Both the position numbers and the translations under genes were made by a program. A stretch of 12,740 bases of DNA, from NCBI GenBank assembly GCA_964538875.1, contig CAZIHO010000103.1, positions 1 through 12,740 of the forward strand, in the 5' to 3' direction. Positions 6,019 to 12,740 of the stretch are shown here, in pieces. This stretch comes from CAZIHO01 sp964538875. Its GTDB lineage: Bacteria; Pseudomonadota; Gammaproteobacteria; Chromatiales; Chromatiaceae. Under the pieces are notes generated by a model. That model searched no databases and was not told the origin of the DNA. It saw only the letters and a program-made list of their open reading frames with translations. Numbering within the stretch: position 1 is the stretch's first letter; each line of letters opens with the position of its first letter.

Positions 6019-7170
6019 GTGCCTGTTCCCCTGACCCTCATCACTGACAGTCTGAACCCCCGGCGCGGCGGCGCTGAACTCTACCTGGCGGAACTGGCCC
6101 GCCGGGCGGTTGCTCTGGGTCATCCGCTGCGGATTTACGCCCGGCGGCTGGACGGGGTGCCCGCCCTGCCGGAGGTGCCCCGGCTGCCCCTGCCCCCGGC
6201 CTGGCGGCGCGGCGTTCCGGCGCTGGGCGGCCCAGTGCTGGCCACCCTGGCCCTGCCCGGCGTGACCCATTACCAACCCCACTCCGGCCTGCTGCGGGAT
6301 GGCTTTGCCGCCGAGCGGGAGTCCTTCGGGCCGGGGCTGCGCCGCTGGGCCTATCCCCTGGGCAATTTTTTCAATTCGGGCCGCCGGCGCCGGGTGGCGG
6401 AGCAGGAACGTCTGCTCGGCGGGCCCGCCCCGCCCTGGGTGATGACCTTTTCCCAAGGGATGCGCCGCCACCTGTTGGGGCGCTTCGGCCTGGCGCCGGA
6501 GCGGGTGCGCTGCGCGCCCCTGGGGGTGGATTTGGACTTATTCCTGCCCGGCCGGGGTCCCGCGCTAGAACCCATCCCGGATCTGGCGCCGCCGCCCCCG
6601 GCGGGACGGTTGGTGCTGCTGTTCTCGGCCCACAATTTTCGCCTGAAGGGCCTGTATGACCTGTTCGAGGCCCTGGCGCAAGCGCTGGCCCAGGGTCTGG
6701 ACGCGGAGTTGCTGGTGGCCGGGGCTGGCAATCGGGGCGAGGCCCGGCGCCAGGCCGTCCGTTGCGGGGTCGCCGGGCGGGTGCGCCTGTTGGGCGCCCT
6801 GGCACGGTCCGACATGGGCCGCCTGTACCGGGCCTGCGATCTGCTGGTCCATCCCAGCTACTCTGACCACAGCTCCCTGGCGGTGCTGGAAGCCCTGGCC
6901 AGCGGCCGGCCGGTTATCACCAGTGCCCGGGACGGGGCGGCGGAATGGCTCCAGCAAGGGGTGCAGGGGTGGATTTTGGCGCGGCCGGGGGATCCGGCGG
7001 CGCTGGCCGCCGCCCTGCTGACCCTGGGTAACCGGGCGCGGCTGACCGCCATGGGGGAGGCGGCCAGCCGGTTGCGGCCCCGGCTGGACTTCCAGGTCCA
7101 TCTGGACCAGGTGCTGGATTGGCTGGCCAGCCCCCAGCCGGGGCAGCGGGACGAGGGGGGGGACGGATGA
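6019..7170 (+). CDS. WaaG-like GT4 glycosyltransferase
   Basis: This 383-residue GT-B fold enzyme has the N-terminal acceptor-domain loop RRGGAELYLAEL (15-26) and a middle section VMTFSQGMRRHLL...RVRCAPLGVDLDLF (141-175). The C-terminal donor domain carries FSAHNFRLKG (202-211, with the basic Arg208 and Lys210), ELLVAGAGN, DLLVHPSYSDHSSLAVLEAL and GRPVITSARDGAAE. The usual EX7E motif is DX7E here (Asp283 to Glu291), as in many WaaG-like proteins. WaaG adds the first outer-core hexose to LPS heptose from a nucleotide sugar at the inner face of the inner membrane. A similar role fits the downstream waaF, but the sugar is not determined. The GTG start is supported by AGGA at 6007-6010. Its stop overlaps the next ATG (ATGA, 7167-7170), and eight consecutive G (7155-7162) lie just before that junction. 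Confidence 0.85.
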   Translation: MPVPLTLITDSLNPRRGGAELYLAELARRAVALGHPLRIYARRLDGVPALPEVPRLPLPPAWRRGVPALGGPVLATLALPGVTHYQPHSGLLRDGFAAERESFGPGLRRWAYPLGNFFNSGRRRRVAEQERLLGGPAPPWVMTFSQGMRRHLLGRFGLAPERVRCAPLGVDLDLFLPGRGPALEPIPDLAPPPPAGRLVLLFSAHNFRLKGLYDLFEALAQALAQGLDAELLVAGAGNRGEARRQAVRCGVAGRVRLLGALARSDMGRLYRACDLLVHPSYSDHSSLAVLEALASGRPVITSARDGAAEWLQQGVQGWILARPGDPAALAAALLTLGNRARLTAMGEAASRLRPRLDFQVHLDQVLDWLASPQPGQRDEGGDG

Positions 7171-8927
7171 GTCTGGTGCCGCGCTTGGCGCCCGTTGGCC
7201 GCCGGCTGGGGGATTGGTCCCAACGGGGATTCTCGGGTTTGGCCGCCTGGATGTTCCGGCCCCTGACCCCCTGGGACCCAACCTTCAGCCTGATCTGTCT
7301 GCTGGTGATGGCCCTGTACGCTGCCTGGCTGCTGGTGCCGGGCAAGTTGATGCTGGCCGGGGCGGCCTACGATCTGTTCATCTTCACGGACGGCATTCAC
7401 CGGGTTTGGGGCGGCGCGGTACCCCATCTGGACTTCAGCACCTCCTTGGGGGCCTTCAACCTGTGGGGACCGGCCCTGTTCGGACTGCTGACCGACAATG
7501 AATTCGCCGCCTTCCTGTATTTCCATGTGGCGGTGCTGCTGGCGGGAATCCTGGTCAGTTGGTATTTGGCCGGGTCCCGCCTGTTCCTGGGGGCGGGGCT
7601 CGGCCTGGTGCTGTACGTGGCGGCCCTGCTCGGGGCGCCCCTCAATCTGGGCGACTCGTCGAGCCAGGTCACCTATGCCATGTTCTACAACCGCTATGGC
7701 TGGGTGCTGTTCATTTGGCTGGTGATACTGGCCATTCCCCCGGCGACGGCGCGGCCCGGTCAGGCCCTGGCGGACAGCCTGCTGCTGGCGGCGCTGCTGG
7801 TGCTGGCCCTGTACCTCAAGATTACGGTGTTGCTGGTGCTGGGTGCCGCCCTGGGGCTGCTGGTGTGGCACGGCGCCCTGGGGCGCCGCCCCGCCCTGGC
7901 CGCCCTGGCCCTGGTGGTGGCCGTTTCGGCGGGGCTGGAACTGGCCTATCCCGGCCTGCACACCGCCTACGCCCGGGACCTCTGGGATGCGCTGCACTCC
8001 AATCCGTCCGGGCGCTTGCTGGACATCGCCACCATCCTGCCCCGGAACCTGACCTGGCTGGCGCTGCCGGCGGCGGTGTTGCTGATTGGCCAGGGCGTCC
8101 GGCCCTATCCTTCCCTGCACCGGGAACTGCTGTTGCTGGGGGCCCTGCTGCTGGGGGCGCTGCTCATGCATCGCAACAATTCCCAGGGCCCCGGCCTGCC
8201 GGTGGCCTTTGCCTTGGCGGCCCTGTACCTGCAACGGCTGGTAGCGCCCCTGACGCCGGCCCAACGGCGGGCTCCCCCCCTGGCGGTTTGGATCAGCGCC
8301 CTGTTGGTACTGCTGCTGTGGCTGCCCGAGACCCTGGAACGCCAGAGCGCGGTGGAGCGCCACGCCCGCCTCATTTTCAACCATGATTACGATTTTCCGG
8401 TCCCGGCCCGGCTGCGGGAGCGGGTGCTGATCCGGGATGGGGAACTGGGGGTGCTGGACAAAATGGACCCCCAAGGCCGGGTCGTGATGGAGGTCGAGGA
8501 CGTGGTGAATTTAATGCTTCAGGGGCGGCCCCGCTTTGGCCCCCTGTTCATGACCCAGTACATCTATATCGTGACATCCGGCGTAGCCTCCCTGGCCATG
8601 GTGGTGGAACGATATGGCCCCGGCCCCCTGGTGACCCTGGATTTTGCCAATCCCTTCACCACCTTGCTGAACCTGCCCGCGCCCCGGGGTGACTATCTGT
8701 GGTTCGACGCTGGCCGAAACCTGAGCCGGGCCGCCCACCGGCCCCCGGAGCAGGTATTCGCGGATGTCCGCTATGTCATGGAGCCTCGTATCCCCATCAT
8801 GGGATCCACCTGGCAGTTGCTGGAGGAGATTTATATGGACTATGTGCGGCAACACTTTGAGCGGGTGGCGGTGACGCCGTTCTGGATCATTCACCGGCGC
8901 CTGGATCAGACCCAGGGCGGGTCCTGA
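7167..8927 (+). CDS. Polytopic membrane protein, putative GT-C glycosyltransferase
   Basis: This 586-residue protein has about 11-12 hydrophobic spans between residues 39 and 390, followed by a soluble C-terminal part of about 195 residues (392-586) that I do not recognise. The loop after the first span holds AYDLFIFTDGIHRVWGG (67-83) and PHLDF (86-90), an acidic early loop of the kind that carries the catalytic base in GT-C enzymes using polyprenyl-phosphate sugars. HRNNSQGPG (335-343) precedes a late span. No sharper family can be named from the sequence. The ATG overlaps the GT4 stop (ATGA) with a G-rich ribosome-binding stretch before it. The frame extends upstream to 7119, but that part is the GT4 C-terminus in another frame. 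The next gene begins on the base after its stop. The neighbours make a role in glycan transfer or glycan-lipid handling likely; a polymerase or unrelated membrane protein cannot be excluded. Confidence 0.75.
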   Translation: MSLVPRLAPVGRRLGDWSQRGFSGLAAWMFRPLTPWDPTFSLICLLVMALYAAWLLVPGKLMLAGAAYDLFIFTDGIHRVWGGAVPHLDFSTSLGAFNLWGPALFGLLTDNEFAAFLYFHVAVLLAGILVSWYLAGSRLFLGAGLGLVLYVAALLGAPLNLGDSSSQVTYAMFYNRYGWVLFIWLVILAIPPATARPGQALADSLLLAALLVLALYLKITVLLVLGAALGLLVWHGALGRRPALAALALVVAVSAGLELAYPGLHTAYARDLWDALHSNPSGRLLDIATILPRNLTWLALPAAVLLIGQGVRPYPSLHRELLLLGALLLGALLMHRNNSQGPGLPVAFALAALYLQRLVAPLTPAQRRAPPLAVWISALLVLLLWLPETLERQSAVERHARLIFNHDYDFPVPARLRERVLIRDGELGVLDKMDPQGRVVMEVEDVVNLMLQGRPRFGPLFMTQYIYIVTSGVASLAMVVERYGPGPLVTLDFANPFTTLLNLPAPRGDYLWFDAGRNLSRAAHRPPEQVFADVRYVMEPRIPIMGSTWQLLEEIYMDYVRQHFERVAVTPFWIIHRRLDQTQGGS

Positions 8928-9776
8928 ATGGGGATGGCGGAGCTAGGCCGGGCCCTGGTATCGGTATTGGTGGCCAGCCACCGGCGGCCGGTTTGGTTAC
9001 TGGAGGCGCTGGCGTCCCTGCAAGCCCAGCAGGATCCCCACTGGGAGGCGGTGGTGGCGGACGACGGGTCGGACCCTGCCACCCGCGCCGCGCTGGCCCA
9101 GGCCGCCGCCCAAGACCCCCGCATCCGGCCCCTCTGGTTGCCCCATTCCGGCAATCTGTGCCGGGTGCGCAACGCCGCCTTCGCCGCCGCCCAGGGCGAC
9201 TTGATCGCCTTTCTGGACGATGACGATACCTGGCTGCCGGATAAGCTGACCTGGCAGCGGCGCCTGCTGATGGAGCAGCCCCAGGCGCCCCTGGTGTGTG
9301 GACAGGTGCGGCGCTTTGGCGATGCGGCCGGTGTCTGGCCCCGGAGGCCACCCCGTCACTTCAATTTTTCCAGACTGCTACGGGGCAACCAGGTGGCGGT
9401 GGGCACGGTGCTGGCGCGCCGGGCGGCGCTGCCGGAGCGGGACCCGTTCGACGAATCCCTGCCCCAGGTGGCGGAGTTCGCCCTCTGGCTGGCCCTGGCC
9501 CGTCACGCCGACCTAGCTTGCCAGGGGCGGGTACTGGCCCGCTACCGGGTCCATGCCCAGGGCATGAGCCGGGCCCGGACCCTGGAGGCGGACCAATTGG
9601 AGATACTCTATGACCGCCTGGAACAGGCCGGGGTCCCGGCCTCGGCCCTGAGCCCTGGACGGCGCGGCATCTGGCGCAGCCGGGCGCGGCTGGCCCCCTC
9701 CCTAGCCGACGCGCTGCCCCTGTGGCTAAAGGCCTGGCGGCCCGGTAGCCTGCCCGGCCGCCGGAGTCCCGCATAG
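8928..9776 (+). CDS. Family 2 glycosyltransferase
   Basis: This 282-residue GT-A fold GT2 enzyme has the N-terminal strand VSVLVASHRRPVWLLEALAS (11-30), ADDGSD (44-49), NAAFAAAQGDLIAFLDDDDTW (82-102, with Asp97-100 as the metal/nucleotide-binding acidic run), and an acceptor-side stretch PFDESLPQVAEFALWLALAR (173-192). In relatives the last motif normally reads ED-x-D-LW and supplies the catalytic base. Here Ala182-Glu183 replaces the ED pair, so the base is either Glu183 or elsewhere. The last 35 or so residues are basic and may touch the membrane. The ATG directly follows the stop of the membrane protein; a second in-frame ATG lies at 8934. It should add one sugar to a cell-surface glycan from a nucleotide donor in the cytoplasm; donor and acceptor are unknown. 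Confidence 0.83.
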   Translation: MGMAELGRALVSVLVASHRRPVWLLEALASLQAQQDPHWEAVVADDGSDPATRAALAQAAAQDPRIRPLWLPHSGNLCRVRNAAFAAAQGDLIAFLDDDDTWLPDKLTWQRRLLMEQPQAPLVCGQVRRFGDAAGVWPRRPPRHFNFSRLLRGNQVAVGTVLARRAALPERDPFDESLPQVAEFALWLALARHADLACQGRVLARYRVHAQGMSRARTLEADQLEILYDRLEQAGVPASALSPGRRGIWRSRARLAPSLADALPLWLKAWRPGSLPGRRSPA

Positions 9777-9779
9777 CCT

Positions 9780-10868
9780 ATGTTCCAGGGGCGCGGCACT
9801 CCCCCGCTCAGACCCATCGACCCCAACCGGGTGGGCCGCATCCTGGTGCGGGTCCCCAACTGGATCGGCGACGCGGTGCTCAGCTTGCCGGCCCTGGAGG
9901 CCCTGCGCCGGGTCTTCCCTGGTCGCCATGTGGCGGTGCTGGCCCGGCCCTGGGTGGCGCCCCTGTACCAGGACCATCCGGCAGTGGATCAGTTGATCCC
10001 TTTTCCGGTGGACCACTCCCTGGATGTATTGGGTCTGTACCAGGCCGCCCAGGACCTCCGGCGCCGGCGCTTCGATCTGGCCCTGTTGCTGCAAAATGCC
10101 TTCCAGGCCGCCTTGCTGACCCTTTGGGCCGGTATTCCTCTGCGGCTGGGTTACGCCACCGACGGGCGTGCCCGGTTGCTGACCCATGCCGTGCGGCGGC
10201 CGCCGGGCTGGGCGGGGCGCCATCAGGGGCAGTATTACCTCGGCTTGCTCCGGGGACTGGGCTGGGACGCGCCCCTGATCGAACCCCGGCTGAACGTCAG
10301 GGAGCCGGACGCAGCGGCCGCCGCCCGCCGGCTGGCGGAACTGGGGGTGGCGCCGGACCAGCCACTGCTCGGTGTTTGCCCAGGGGCGGCCTTTGGACCC
10401 GCCAAACGCTGGCCGCCGGCCCGCTTCGCCGCCCTAGCCGGGCGGGCCGTGCAACGCTGGGGCCTGCGGGTGCTGTTGCTGGGGGGCGGAGCAGAGCGGG
10501 ACGCCTGCGCCGAGATCGCGGCGGCCCTGCCAGCCGCCAGCCTGAACCTGGCTGGGCGTACCGGCCTGGGCGAGGTCATGGGACTACTGGCCCGTTGCCG
10601 CCTGTGTCTGGGCAATGATTCCGGGCTCATGCACCTGGCGGCGGCCCTCGGCCGCCCCAGCCTGACCCTGTTCACCTCCACGGACCCGGCTGCGACCGCG
10701 CCCCTGGGTTCCGGCTCCCGCTGGGTGGCCGCCGCCGTTTCCTGCGCGCCTTGCCTGGAGCGCACTTGCCGCTACCGGCATTACGCCTGTCTGGAGGCCC
10801 TGTCCCTGGAGCAGGCTTGGGCGGCCCTGGACGCCTTGGCTAGGGACACCGGAGGTATGGCATCTTAA
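9780..10868 (+). CDS. waaF: Lipopolysaccharide heptosyltransferase II (GT9)
   Basis: This protein of 362 residues is of normal family length. Motifs are ILVRVPNWIGDAVLSLPALE (21-40, Asp31 being the conserved catalytic acid), PGAAFGPAKRWPPARF (201-216, ADP-heptose binding), LAGRTGLGEVMGLL (257-270), LGNDSGLMHLAAALG (277-291) and the C-terminal cysteine cluster CAPCLERTC...HYACL (322-338) typical of WaaF. It transfers the second L-glycero-D-manno-heptose onto the LPS inner core at the inner face of the cytoplasmic membrane. The ATG is three bases after the GT2 stop; a GTG at 9831, closer to the conserved MxILVR start of homologs, is an alternative. The TAA stop is made by the TTAA at the left end of the inverted-repeat element that follows. 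Heptosyltransferase I (WaaC) is the other possibility, but the PNWIGD and cysteine motifs favour WaaF. Confidence 0.93.
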   Translation: MFQGRGTPPLRPIDPNRVGRILVRVPNWIGDAVLSLPALEALRRVFPGRHVAVLARPWVAPLYQDHPAVDQLIPFPVDHSLDVLGLYQAAQDLRRRRFDLALLLQNAFQAALLTLWAGIPLRLGYATDGRARLLTHAVRRPPGWAGRHQGQYYLGLLRGLGWDAPLIEPRLNVREPDAAAAARRLAELGVAPDQPLLGVCPGAAFGPAKRWPPARFAALAGRAVQRWGLRVLLLGGGAERDACAEIAAALPAASLNLAGRTGLGEVMGLLARCRLCLGNDSGLMHLAAALGRPSLTLFTSTDPAATAPLGSGSRWVAAAVSCAPCLERTCRYRHYACLEALSLEQAWAALDALARDTGGMAS

Positions 10869-10884
10869 GGGGACCTTGAAAAAT
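10864..10884 (+). repeat. Left terminal inverted repeat
   Basis: CTTAAGGG, then G, then ACCTTGAAAAAT. It pairs with 11004-11024 read on the opposite strand at 20 of 21 positions (G10872 against C). The first C and TTAA may be target sequence rather than element. Confidence 0.8.
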
Positions 10885-10907
10885 AGCCATCCAGGCCATT
10901 TTTCAAG
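10875..10907. repeat. Hairpin 1 of the inter-operon element
   Basis: Fourteen-base arms CTTGAAAAATAGCC and GGCCATTTTTCAAG enclose a five-base loop, with one mismatch (A10885/C10897). It starts seven bases after the waaF stop and could end waaF transcripts, but no T-run follows it. Confidence 0.75.
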
Positions 10908-10909
10908 AC

Positions 10910-10938
10910 GCAAAGCGCAAATGTGATTTCCGCTTTGC
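10910..10938. repeat. Short inverted repeat inside the element
   Basis: GCAAAGCG (10910-10917) and CGCTTTGC (10931-10938) are perfect eight-base complements separated by 13 bases. Confidence 0.55.
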
Positions 10939-10940
10939 TT

Positions 10941-10970
10941 CATTTTCAAGCCGTTGCCTGCTTGAAAATG
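10941..10970. repeat. Hairpin 3 of the inter-operon element
   Basis: Perfect eleven-base arms CATTTTCAAGC and GCTTGAAAATG enclose an eight-base loop. The arms repeat the CTTGAAAA core of the terminal repeats. Confidence 0.7.
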
Positions 10971-10992
10971 GCGGGGTATCCCTACCTCGCAC

Positions 10993-11019
10993 GGGCACCT
11001 TGAATTTTTCAAGGTGCCC
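10993..11019. terminator. Perfect 12-bp hairpin abutting the MsbA-type gene stop
   Basis: GGGCACCTTGAA and TTCAAGGTGCCC are perfect complements around a three-base TTT loop, directly next to the TAA of the exporter gene on the minus strand. The stem is strong and well placed to end minus-strand transcripts and to block read-through from waaF. No T-tract follows in either direction, so it is not a canonical intrinsic terminator. Confidence 0.45.
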
Positions 11020-11024
11020 TTAAG
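11004..11024 (-). repeat. Right terminal inverted repeat
   Basis: On the minus strand it reads CTTAAGGG, then C, then ACCTTGAAAAAT, matching the left end. It also overlaps the perfect hairpin at 10993-11019, so the right end is itself palindromic while the left end is not. Confidence 0.8.
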
Positions 11025-12740
11025 GGTCCGCCGGTCCGCCGCCAAACAGTTGGGCGTAGGCGCCGCCGGCCCGGCACAGGTCCCCGTGGCTTCCCTGTTC
11101 CTGGATCCGCCCCCCCTGCAAGAGGCTGATGCGATCCGCCACCCGCAGGGGCGCCAACCGGTGGGAGACCAGCAGGATGCTGCTGGCCGGGCTGTGCCGG
11201 CGCAGATTATCCAATAGCCGCCGCTCGCTGACCGGGTCCAGGGCCGAGGTGGCCTCGTCCAGCACCAGCACCGGCGCCCCCTTGACCAGGGCGCGGGCGA
11301 TGGCGATGCGCTGCCGTTCGCCGCCAGACAGGCGAATGCCCTTTTCGCCCACCTGGGTCTGATAGCCGTCCGGCAGGGTCGCCACCCACTCGTCCAGCAG
11401 GGCTGCTGCGGTGGCGGCGGCGAAGCGGCCGGCGTCCACCTCCGGGCGGCCGAGGCGAATGTTGTCGCCGATGCTGGCGTCGAACAGAAACACATCCTGG
11501 CCCACATAGGCGAAAACCTGGTGGAGCAGGCTGGTGGGCAGTTCCCGCAGGTCCCGGCCGTCCAGGGTGACCCGCCCCGACCAGGGATCCTGAAAGCGCA
11601 GCAACAGGTCCACCAGGGTGGACTTGCCGCAGCCGGTGGGGCCGCACAGGGCCTGGATGCGGCCCGGCTCCAGAGTCAGATCCAGGCCCGCTAGCAGGGG
11701 CGGTTCCCCGGCCCGGTAGCCAAAATAAACCTGTTCCAGGGCCAGGGTGACCGGCTGGCCGGGCACCAGCGCACCATTCCCGGACACCTCCAGCAGCGCC
11801 GGTGCCCGGTCCAGAAAGGCGTGGAAGCTGTCCGCCAGTACCAGTTGCTGTTCTAGCCGCAATTTCAGGTGGGACAGGCGCCGGGCCGGGTCATAGGCCA
11901 GCAACAGGGCGGTGATGAAGGCCATGAACTCGCCGGGACTGGTGCCGGCGGCGATGGCCATCCAGCCTGCGTACAGAATCACCGCAGCGATGGCCAGACC
12001 GCCCAGGGCCTCGGACAGGGGCGCGGGCAGCGCCTGGAGGCCCAGGATCCGGTTGGTGCGCTGCTCGGACTGGGCCGCCACTGCCCCAAACTCCTGCTCC
12101 AGCCGGGGACCCAGATCGAAGGCCTTGACTGAGCGGATGCCCTGGGCGGTTTCCTGCACCAGGGCAATCAGTTGGATATCAGCGGCGTGCTCCTGGCGCG
12201 CCATACTCCCCAGCCGGGCGGACAGCAGCCGCACGAAGCCGATCACCAGCAGCCCGCTGGGCAGCGCCAGGCTGAATAGCAACGGCTGCTGGATCAGCAT
12301 CACCAGCACCAACCCGGCCAGCGTGAGCAGATCCCGGGTCATGCCGACCGCCAGGGACTCGATGACCTCCTTCACGGCGTCGATCTGGCGTAGCAGCCGG
12401 GCCACCAGTTCCGAGGAATTGCCATCTAGGAAGAACATCAATTCCTGGCGCAACAGGTGCCGGTAAAAGCGCTGGCGCAGGGAAGCGGTAATGGCGTTTC
12501 CAATGCGACCGAGCAGGATGCGGGCGCCGTACTCGCTCAGGCCCTTGACCAGGAAGAGGCCCGCCACCCCGGCGGACAGCCACCAGAGCAGCGCCCCGTT
12601 CTTGGCCACAAAGATACCGTTTACTACGTCCCGCATTAGCCAGGCGCTGGCGGAAGTGGCCGCCGCCGCCAACGCCATGCACAGGGCCGCCAGCCCATAG
12701 GCCCGGCGCCGGGGCCAGACCTGCTCCCGCGCCAAGCGCC
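11020..12740 (-). CDS. msbA: MsbA-type ABC lipid exporter, 5' end outside window
   Basis: At least 571 residues of an ABC half-transporter with its membrane domain first (about 12-310) and nucleotide-binding domain last (about 330-571). Counting from the TTG at 12735, motifs are A-loop YFGY (337-340), Walker A GPTGCGKST (365-373), Q-loop Gln413, signature LSGGE (469-473), Walker B VLVLDEA (489-495, Glu494 the catalytic base) and switch His525. All catalytic residues are present. MsbA flips lipid A-core across the inner membrane, and the nearby waaF supports that. A related exporter for another lipid-linked glycan is possible. The frame is still open at 12740, and MsbA proteins usually carry some 10-20 more residues before the first span, so the true start is probably upstream of the window. 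Its TAA (11022-11020) comes from the TTAA of the adjacent element. Confidence 0.85.
   Translation of the reverse strand, partial: RLAREQVWPRRRAYGLAALCMALAAAATSASAWLMRDVVNGIFVAKNGALLWWLSAGVAGLFLVKGLSEYGARILLGRIGNAITASLRQRFYRHLLRQELMFFLDGNSSELVARLLRQIDAVKEVIESLAVGMTRDLLTLAGLVLVMLIQQPLLFSLALPSGLLVIGFVRLLSARLGSMARQEHAADIQLIALVQETAQGIRSVKAFDLGPRLEQEFGAVAAQSEQRTNRILGLQALPAPLSEALGGLAIAAVILYAGWMAIAAGTSPGEFMAFITALLLAYDPARRLSHLKLRLEQQLVLADSFHAFLDRAPALLEVSGNGALVPGQPVTLALEQVYFGYRAGEPPLLAGLDLTLEPGRIQALCGPTGCGKSTLVDLLLRFQDPWSGRVTLDGRDLRELPTSLLHQVFAYVGQDVFLFDASIGDNIRLGRPEVDAGRFAAATAAALLDEWVATLPDGYQTQVGEKGIRLSGGERQRIAIARALVKGAPVLVLDEATSALDPVSERRLLDNLRRHSPASSILLVSHRLAPLRVADRISLLQGGRIQEQGSHGDLCRAGGAYAQLFGGGPADP

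Larger units (their letters stand above)
10865..11023. mobile_element. MITE-like non-coding element with TTAA at both ends
   Basis: A 151-base insert (10869-11019) is bounded by TTAA copies at 10865-10868 and 11020-11023. Its ends are inverted repeats differing at one of 21 positions. It is visibly richer in A and T than the surrounding genes, has no reading frame of its own, and contains at least four hairpins. The core CTTGAA occurs six times in alternating orientation, including both ends. This is the pattern of a miniature inverted-repeat transposable element moved by a transposase acting elsewhere. TTAA duplication is the hallmark of piggyBac-type transposition, to which bacterial IS1380-like elements have been linked; the parent family here is not established. 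It sits exactly between the stops of two convergent genes. Alternative: a purely host-derived bidirectional terminator cluster. Confidence 0.7.

Noticed and set aside
6858..8474. Long minus-strand open frame of about 538 codons, Gln/Gly/Pro-rich, opposite the GT4 and membrane-protein genes
   Set aside because: Its composition is that of antisense frames in GC-rich DNA, it has no recognisable motif, and both plus-strand genes beneath it have clear family or topology signals.
10584..11507. Minus-strand frame of 307 codons spanning the inter-operon element
   Set aside because: It joins shadows of the exporter and waaF genes through the non-coding element and has no family signal.

Overview
The window is GC-rich, gene-dense DNA from a Gram-negative bacterium, probably a proteobacterium. 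The evidence is a heptosyltransferase II (WaaF) and an MsbA-type lipid exporter, both parts of lipopolysaccharide (LPS) assembly. The species cannot be named from the sequence. There are no RNA genes, CRISPR arrays or complete insertion sequences. The region is a cell-envelope glycan locus with two divergent gene strings and a third transcription unit at the right edge.

Left half (1-5944, minus strand, read right to left): GT87 membrane glycosyltransferase, HAD phosphatase-UbiA prenyltransferase fusion, GtrA, DprE1-like flavoprotein, DprE2-like SDR, and a GT2 glycosyltransferase cut by the window edge. Every junction overlaps or is a few bases apart, so this reads as one operon. The middle four genes match the whole mycobacterial route to polyprenyl-phosphoryl-D-arabinofuranose: PRPP plus polyprenyl phosphate to phosphoribosyl-lipid (UbiA domain), dephosphorylation (HAD domain), C2 oxidation and re-reduction of ribose to arabinose (DprE1/DprE2), and a GtrA protein of the kind linked to moving the lipid-sugar across the membrane. 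The GT87 enzyme is the natural candidate to use that donor on the periplasmic side. This inferred D-arabinofuranosylation cassette beside LPS genes is the most interesting content of the window.

Right half (6019-10868, plus strand): a WaaG-like GT4 glycosyltransferase, a large polytopic protein resembling GT-C glycosyltransferases with a C-terminal soluble domain, a GT2 glycosyltransferase and WaaF. These are also tightly coupled and probably build the LPS core or a linked glycan. The two operons diverge from an intergenic stretch of about 74 bases.

Between waaF and the convergent MsbA-type gene (11020-12740, minus, 5' end outside the window) lies a 151-base, AT-richer, hairpin-filled element. 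It has near-perfect terminal inverted repeats and TTAA at both ends, so it looks like a miniature inverted-repeat transposable element (MITE). The two TTAA copies supply the stop codons of both flanking genes. This suggests the element landed in a single TTAA that the two genes once shared as their tail-to-tail stop.
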